Positions 59,401-64,000 of a stretch of 64,000 bases of DNA are shown piece after piece (within the stretch, counting starts at the first letter, position 1; the number at the start of each line of letters is the position of its first letter). The notes beneath the pieces were generated by a model. It had not been told where the DNA came from. It saw only the letters and a program-made list of their open reading frames with translations, and ran no database searches. Origin of the DNA: Choristoneura fumiferana. Its lineage: Eukaryota > Arthropoda > Insecta > Lepidoptera > Tortricidae. The translations under genes were made by a program, and so were the position numbers. The DNA is taken from the NCBI RefSeq assembly GCF_025370935.1, contig NC_133479.1:2091320-2155319 (forward strand), given 5' to 3'.

Positions 59401-62260
59401 TTGTACAGCCATTTTAACATACATACATATAATCACGCCTCTTTCCCGTAGGGGTAGGCAGAGACCACTTTCCACTTGCTACGATCCTTACATACTTGTT
59501 TCGCTTCGTCCACTTTCATTATTCCCTTCATACATGCTCTTCGGTTTAGGGTACTCTAACATTATAACATTCCATTTTAACATTTAACACTAAATAATAA
59601 AGCTCATTGAAAATTACACTCATTTAATACTATGACATCAGATATATCGGAGCGGCCAAGGTAGTCAAAAATATCTAAGCATGAACTCTAATGCCTTATA
59701 ATAGAGTGCATGTGCAGATATTTTTTACCACTTTGGCTGTTCCGAAATATCTAATGGCGACTGTACAACAATTGATTGACACTGGGCGCCGTCGTATTCC
59801 GTTCCGATTGAGATACGACTTTTCCTGTTGGAAATACATAGGTATGCTTTATTATCTGTACTAGGCTTCGATAATTTTAAGGGGCCAGATAGATGTATGG
59901 CCAAGTTCACATACTTGCGGCTCGGGGACTTTATTCGCTCACTTTCTATTCTGTGTCACCTAAGTTAACAAACTCGACCGTGCAACAGACGAGCAAAAAA
60001 GCTCGCAGAGCCACTATACCAACTTACACGTTCGACCAGCGACGAGTAAACAAAATGATACGAATCGGCTCTATTTCTATTTTGACCACAACAACACGAC
60101 CTATTTGAACGCGCGCGACTGTTATCTCTGACAGATTTATTGTGAGTAATTGAATTATTATCGATGATATGCGTAAATATGGTAACTGCAGCGTATAGGG
60201 CTACGAGAGAGGTCCGGCCACGACCACGCGCGATTGGCGGTTCGAAATGACATGCAAAAGCCTGTGCTAATTACAATCTGTCTTGAATGCATCTATCTAT
60301 TGCCAAGCATGTTACACAAGTACTTCCCAAAATAAAGCCACTTGTATCTCGTCTCGTAGCGTCCAGCCGTCTGCGCTTGCGTCACTTGATCGATCTTTCG
60401 AAATATATCAAAATGGCTTCCGTGTTAAACGAATGCTATATGTGATTTCTGATAAAGCGTGGGCGAGATCACGAGAGACGATCCGCTAACATTATAGAAA
60501 AAAAAATCTAAACTGTGTTCGAAATTTAGAAGACCATCGATTTACTATAAATCCAACCTTCGACTTCTACATAATAGCTGTCGCCCGCGATTTCGTCTGC
60601 AAAGAATTCGTTGATCGCGTGCGCACCTGCGAGAACTAGCTATGTATACAATTTTCTGGGATATAACTATTCTATGAAAGACTTCCAGGGTCTTAAACTT
60701 ACCTCCCTCCATATCAAATTTCTGCCATATTGGGTCAGTCAGTGGTTTAAGCGTGAAGAGGTAATAATGGGCAGACAGTGTTACTTTACTTTCGCATTTA
60801 TAATATACTTTTCAAACGATAAAATCAAATCTTACCTACCTAGGCTACCTACTAGTTCTTGCCCAAGTTCAAATATAGATACTGTTTTTGTAAGAAAACT
60901 ACGCTCAGAAATACTTACTATGTTGTGAAATATGTTAACCTTATTAAAATCTACATATATGTACTTTCATCTGTTCTTTTCAAACCTATACCTCTCTATT
61001 CCTAACCTAACCTGCATAACTCATAACTGAAAGAAAATCTCAAGCATGTTGTGTAGAGTGGCTGGTGGGTAGAGGTGAATATTTACACGTACATAATTTT
61101 CTGAAGATATTCAGATCAATGCGATCACTAAGATCCTACTAAAAAGCAACAGGCGTCATAAAAAAAACACTAATTGATCGCTGAAACCGCGAAAGCCGTA
61201 AACTTCAAACCAATTGATACATAAAACGAAAACACCATGACGTGTGCTGACTCAAAATCCATTCACCTCTACCGCAGTGGGAAGCGCCCGGTGACTCAAA
61301 GAGTTTCGCCGCGCTACCGGAAAAAACCTGCAAAAAACTCCCTATTCATGCCTACGTCTTTATTTCTAAGGTCACAGCACAATTCAGTTTTTCTTTAAGC
61401 TTTGTGATTCTGTAAACTATCCGCATCCACGGAGTAATCAGTAATTACTTAACCCATTTGTTCGTACGCATAATAATATGTATAATACCTACAGGCTACA
61501 AGTGAACGATTGTCCTAGTCTTGTGATAGTCTATCGGGTGCAGCGATCACTTCGTGAATGAGGTCTATGTAGATTACATCCCCGTATCACCTATACTACC
61601 TGTTTATCTAGTGTTTTAAGCTTTAGCGATTTTCAAACTGGTAGCACACTCGGCCCTTAATCACGACTCAAATTCGGCCACATTGTTGTTGTCTTTATGT
61701 ATACTCGTAACCACGGCCGAGCCGGCGAGTTATTTGACTAAATTATTTTTATAATAAATGATATAATTATATTTTTTACTCAGTTCCAAGCACAAACCTT
61801 TGAACTATGAGCCTGCGGCCACCTCACCGCGCGGTGCCGTAACGTAAAATAGCGCGGCGTCGGAGTGCGGCATTTTGCCGTTAGATAAAGATAAAGATAT
61901 AGGCTACATTATAATGTACCACACAGATTTTGGGGTGCTTCAAGTGCTCAGCACTGTAAATATGGACGACGCGGCGGGCAACGTGCCGCAATCCGGTGTC
62001 GCGCTGTTTCACGATACGACGCCGCGCCGTAGTGATATGGCCAGGCCCTATGAATCGCTATAGTACCTACTTGGAGAATTTGGAAGTTGCCTATAATCTT
62101 ACCATTGAACTTACTGGGTGGGTATGGGTAAAGACAGTTCTTGAAGTTTTCAAGCAAACGTATGACGCCGTTTTATGTTACGCAAAGCTACGCGGTTTGA
62201 CCACTAGTACTTACTGGTAATATTAGTAAACAATAAAACCGTAGCCACTACAATACCTAC
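56440..62260. other. Right-arm non-coding stretch
   Basis: Counterpart of the left arm from about 4680 to 12466 without the Tc1 element. No gene recognised. Contains the matching LINE-type fragment (59427-59555) and foldback element (59640-59757). Confidence 0.5.
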
Positions 62261-62263
62261 TTA

Positions 62264-62951
62264 CAGCCTTATTCATAAAAAGTTAGAGCCTCCTTGAAGG
62301 CTCCTTGAAGGCCCGATGCTAAGAAACATGATTCATAAACGTCTGTTAGCGCTAATCAGTCGATCAAGGCTCTGCTAAAGTTAGAGGACCGTAGACCCTC
62401 CTTTATCTCTCTGCTAAGTCACAAAATGGCCGCCACAAGTTTGAACAGCTGACTTTGACTAGAGCAAAAAACCATAGGTACCGAAGATATTTATAGTGAA
62501 GGCAGGGCTACGCAGATTAAAAAAAAAACAGGAAAATTTATTTTCAGGAATTTGTATTTAAAAAATCCTCTAAATTAGCAACAATAAATTAACAATAAAT
62601 ATGAAAAAAAATAAGGATGATTAACATAATTATGGCTTTTTGCACAACATAAACATGCGGATCGGAAATGGCGGGAAAACAAACATCTCGCTTTTTATTT
62701 TTTTTCCTGGTAATTTGCTGTCACTGCTGTCAATTTTTTTTTAAATTATCGATTAGGCCATTTTTTGTCTTTGATTTGTCAAGGTGGCCAACATAACGCG
62801 TCTAATCCGTCTATCAGCAGCTCAACAACTAGCAGACTGCTAGCAAGCGTTTATGAATCATACTTCTTGACAACCGTCTATTAAGCTTAATCAGTCTGCT
62901 AAGTAACAGACCGATCAAACCTCAATTAAGGATTTTTTATGAATAAGGCTG
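62264..62951. mobile_element. 688-bp Harbinger-type MITE, right arm only
   Basis: Perfect 18-bp terminal inverted repeats (CAGCCTTATTCATAAAAA), flanked by TTA on both sides (62261-62263, 62952-62954). The left arm has the single TTA at 12467-12469, so boundaries and target duplication are read directly. Inner inverted segments (GATTCATAAACG and its inverse) extend the symmetry. No transposase. Confidence 0.88.
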
Positions 62952-64000
62952 TTAGTCATTATTGAGGATACTTCGCATGAATTTGCAAAGTACTAACCTT
63001 GGCCCGCGAATTGGAAAGTACCTAGGTACATTTTATTCATATTAGTAATCTTTAATTTCATGCTATAGCCAAGCTCAAGCTCCGTACGAAAAGCTCTTGC
63101 TTTATAAATGCTAGCACTAAATAAAACTTCTCTTAGTCTTGCTGTTATCCTTGGGCTGTGGTGCTCACCATCCGGCGACACATCAGTGGCATAACGTAAC
63201 GACTCAACTCCCCAGATTGACTAAAAATTTTACGTGACGTCAGTGTTCTTAAGTATGACAAAGGCTTTGTACTTACAACTACGAAGTGTTGCTTCCTACT
63301 GAAGACATTATGTACTTTCACGCTTCCTTCACCCTCCGGGTTGTTTAATGAAAATGTTCAATCCAGGTTGCAGTGACTGTGTTCTATCTGGTCTTCTACA
63401 AGTTATGTGAAGAAATAAGAACAAAATCGACTTCTTTATTATTTGTTTATAAAATTATACTGCACCAATCTCGATTCAAAGATCAAAGGCAGTATGTGAT
63501 ATTTTCTACCCGGAACAATTTTCATTTGAGACCCATAAACAAACACGTGGCATTATAAATCAAAAATTGATTGAATCGTAAAAAAATCGAAGTGATCTCA
63601 GTATGATTGCCAGTTATTTTAGATACTGAAGGAGCTGCTAAAATTCGATAGGAAGTTGTTTACAGTTCACTTTTAGCGCTTTTAGCTTATGTACATGTTT
63701 GTCGATACGATATGTTAAACTCACGTTTAACAGGGTCTTTTAAGACTCAAGACAATTACAAGCGTGAAAATATGCCAAAATTCCTCCAGAATAGAAAGTG
63801 AGCAGCTAGCTTGCGCTCAACTTGGCGCAGACCAGGAGCACTGCCGTGCCCCCTCATAATGGCATGGTCGGACCATGATGGTCCTTTATGTTATATGAGA
63901 TATCTCCATCTCAGAACAAATATCCCAAAGCGCTCATTAGCCTAAGTCGAACCCAAAAAGGGACAAAGAAAGATAACATCAAATATTATTTTTTATTCAT

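Larger units (their letters stand above)
52911..64000 (+). repeat. Right arm of large direct duplication
   Basis: Second copy of the sequence at 1-13513, same orientation, still aligning at the last base of the window. A SINE (52665-52900) lies just left of the visible start. The left copy begins at the window edge, so the true breakpoint is unknown. Scattered substitutions and short indels, with element presence/absence differences, resemble two haplotypes of a heterozygous insect. The CDKAL1 exon in this arm has a one-base homopolymer insertion. Confidence 0.95.

Noticed and set aside
1..64000. CRISPR array, prokaryotic operon or viral genome
   Set aside because: No spaced direct repeats, no dense coding and no viral structural genes. 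Spliced exons and lepidopteran repeats show an insect nuclear genome.

Overview
This is a window of an insect nuclear genome, almost certainly Lepidoptera. The evidence is AT-rich sequence, intron-split genes, very dense interspersed repeats of moth and butterfly type (Lep1/Helitron-like pieces, tRNA-headed SINEs, LINE tails ending in GAT repeats) and no operon-like coding. Real host coding sequence is scarce. A single 100-base N run (47723-47822) marks a scaffold join.

Host genes. (1) Minus strand, homologue of CDKAL1, the tRNA ms2t6A37 methylthiotransferase. A first coding exon lies at 434-605 and a second copy of it at 53644-53816. The next exon is at 51847-52021, and its splice phase fits. 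(2) Plus strand, a rhodopsin-class GPCR of the Tre1/Moody type. Three coding exons (28553-28679, 36048-36294, 47163-47265) cover the N-terminus to transmembrane helix 4 with perfectly matching phases. The remaining exons are not in the window.

Large-scale structure. Bases 1-13513 and 52911-64000 are the same sequence in direct orientation, about 52.9 kb apart, with low divergence but large presence/absence differences caused by transposons. The left arm alone carries a complete Tc1 element, a 1072-bp GC-rich terminal-repeat element, a 421-bp terminal-repeat element and a roughly 190-bp piece with a GC-rich hairpin. The right arm alone carries a 688-bp Harbinger-type MITE, about 290 bp near 53.1-53.4 kb and a 35-bp insertion. 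Both arms run off the window. With the N gap between them, two haplotypes laid end to end by the assembler is the simplest reading. A true segmental duplication is the alternative.

Layout. 1-13.5 kb: left arm, CDKAL1 exon 1, nested elements, Tc1 at 5799-7546. 13.5-17.1 kb: repeats and a SINE. 17.1-21.7 kb: complete Ty3/gypsy element with identical LTRs and a frame-broken pol. 21.7-28.4 kb: Lep1, an interspersed repeat and LINE tails. 28.5-47.3 kb: GPCR exons, with introns full of short DNA-transposon derivatives (two hAT MITEs with 8-bp target duplications, a TTA-flanked element, hairpin elements). 47.6-51.6 kb: gap, then a 5'-truncated, frame-broken BEL/Pao element. 51.8-52.0 kb: CDKAL1 exon 2. 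52.7-52.9 kb: SINE. 52.9-64 kb: right arm.

I found no bacterial, viral or CRISPR-like system. The most informative feature is the paired arms, which act as a natural set of empty and filled insertion sites.
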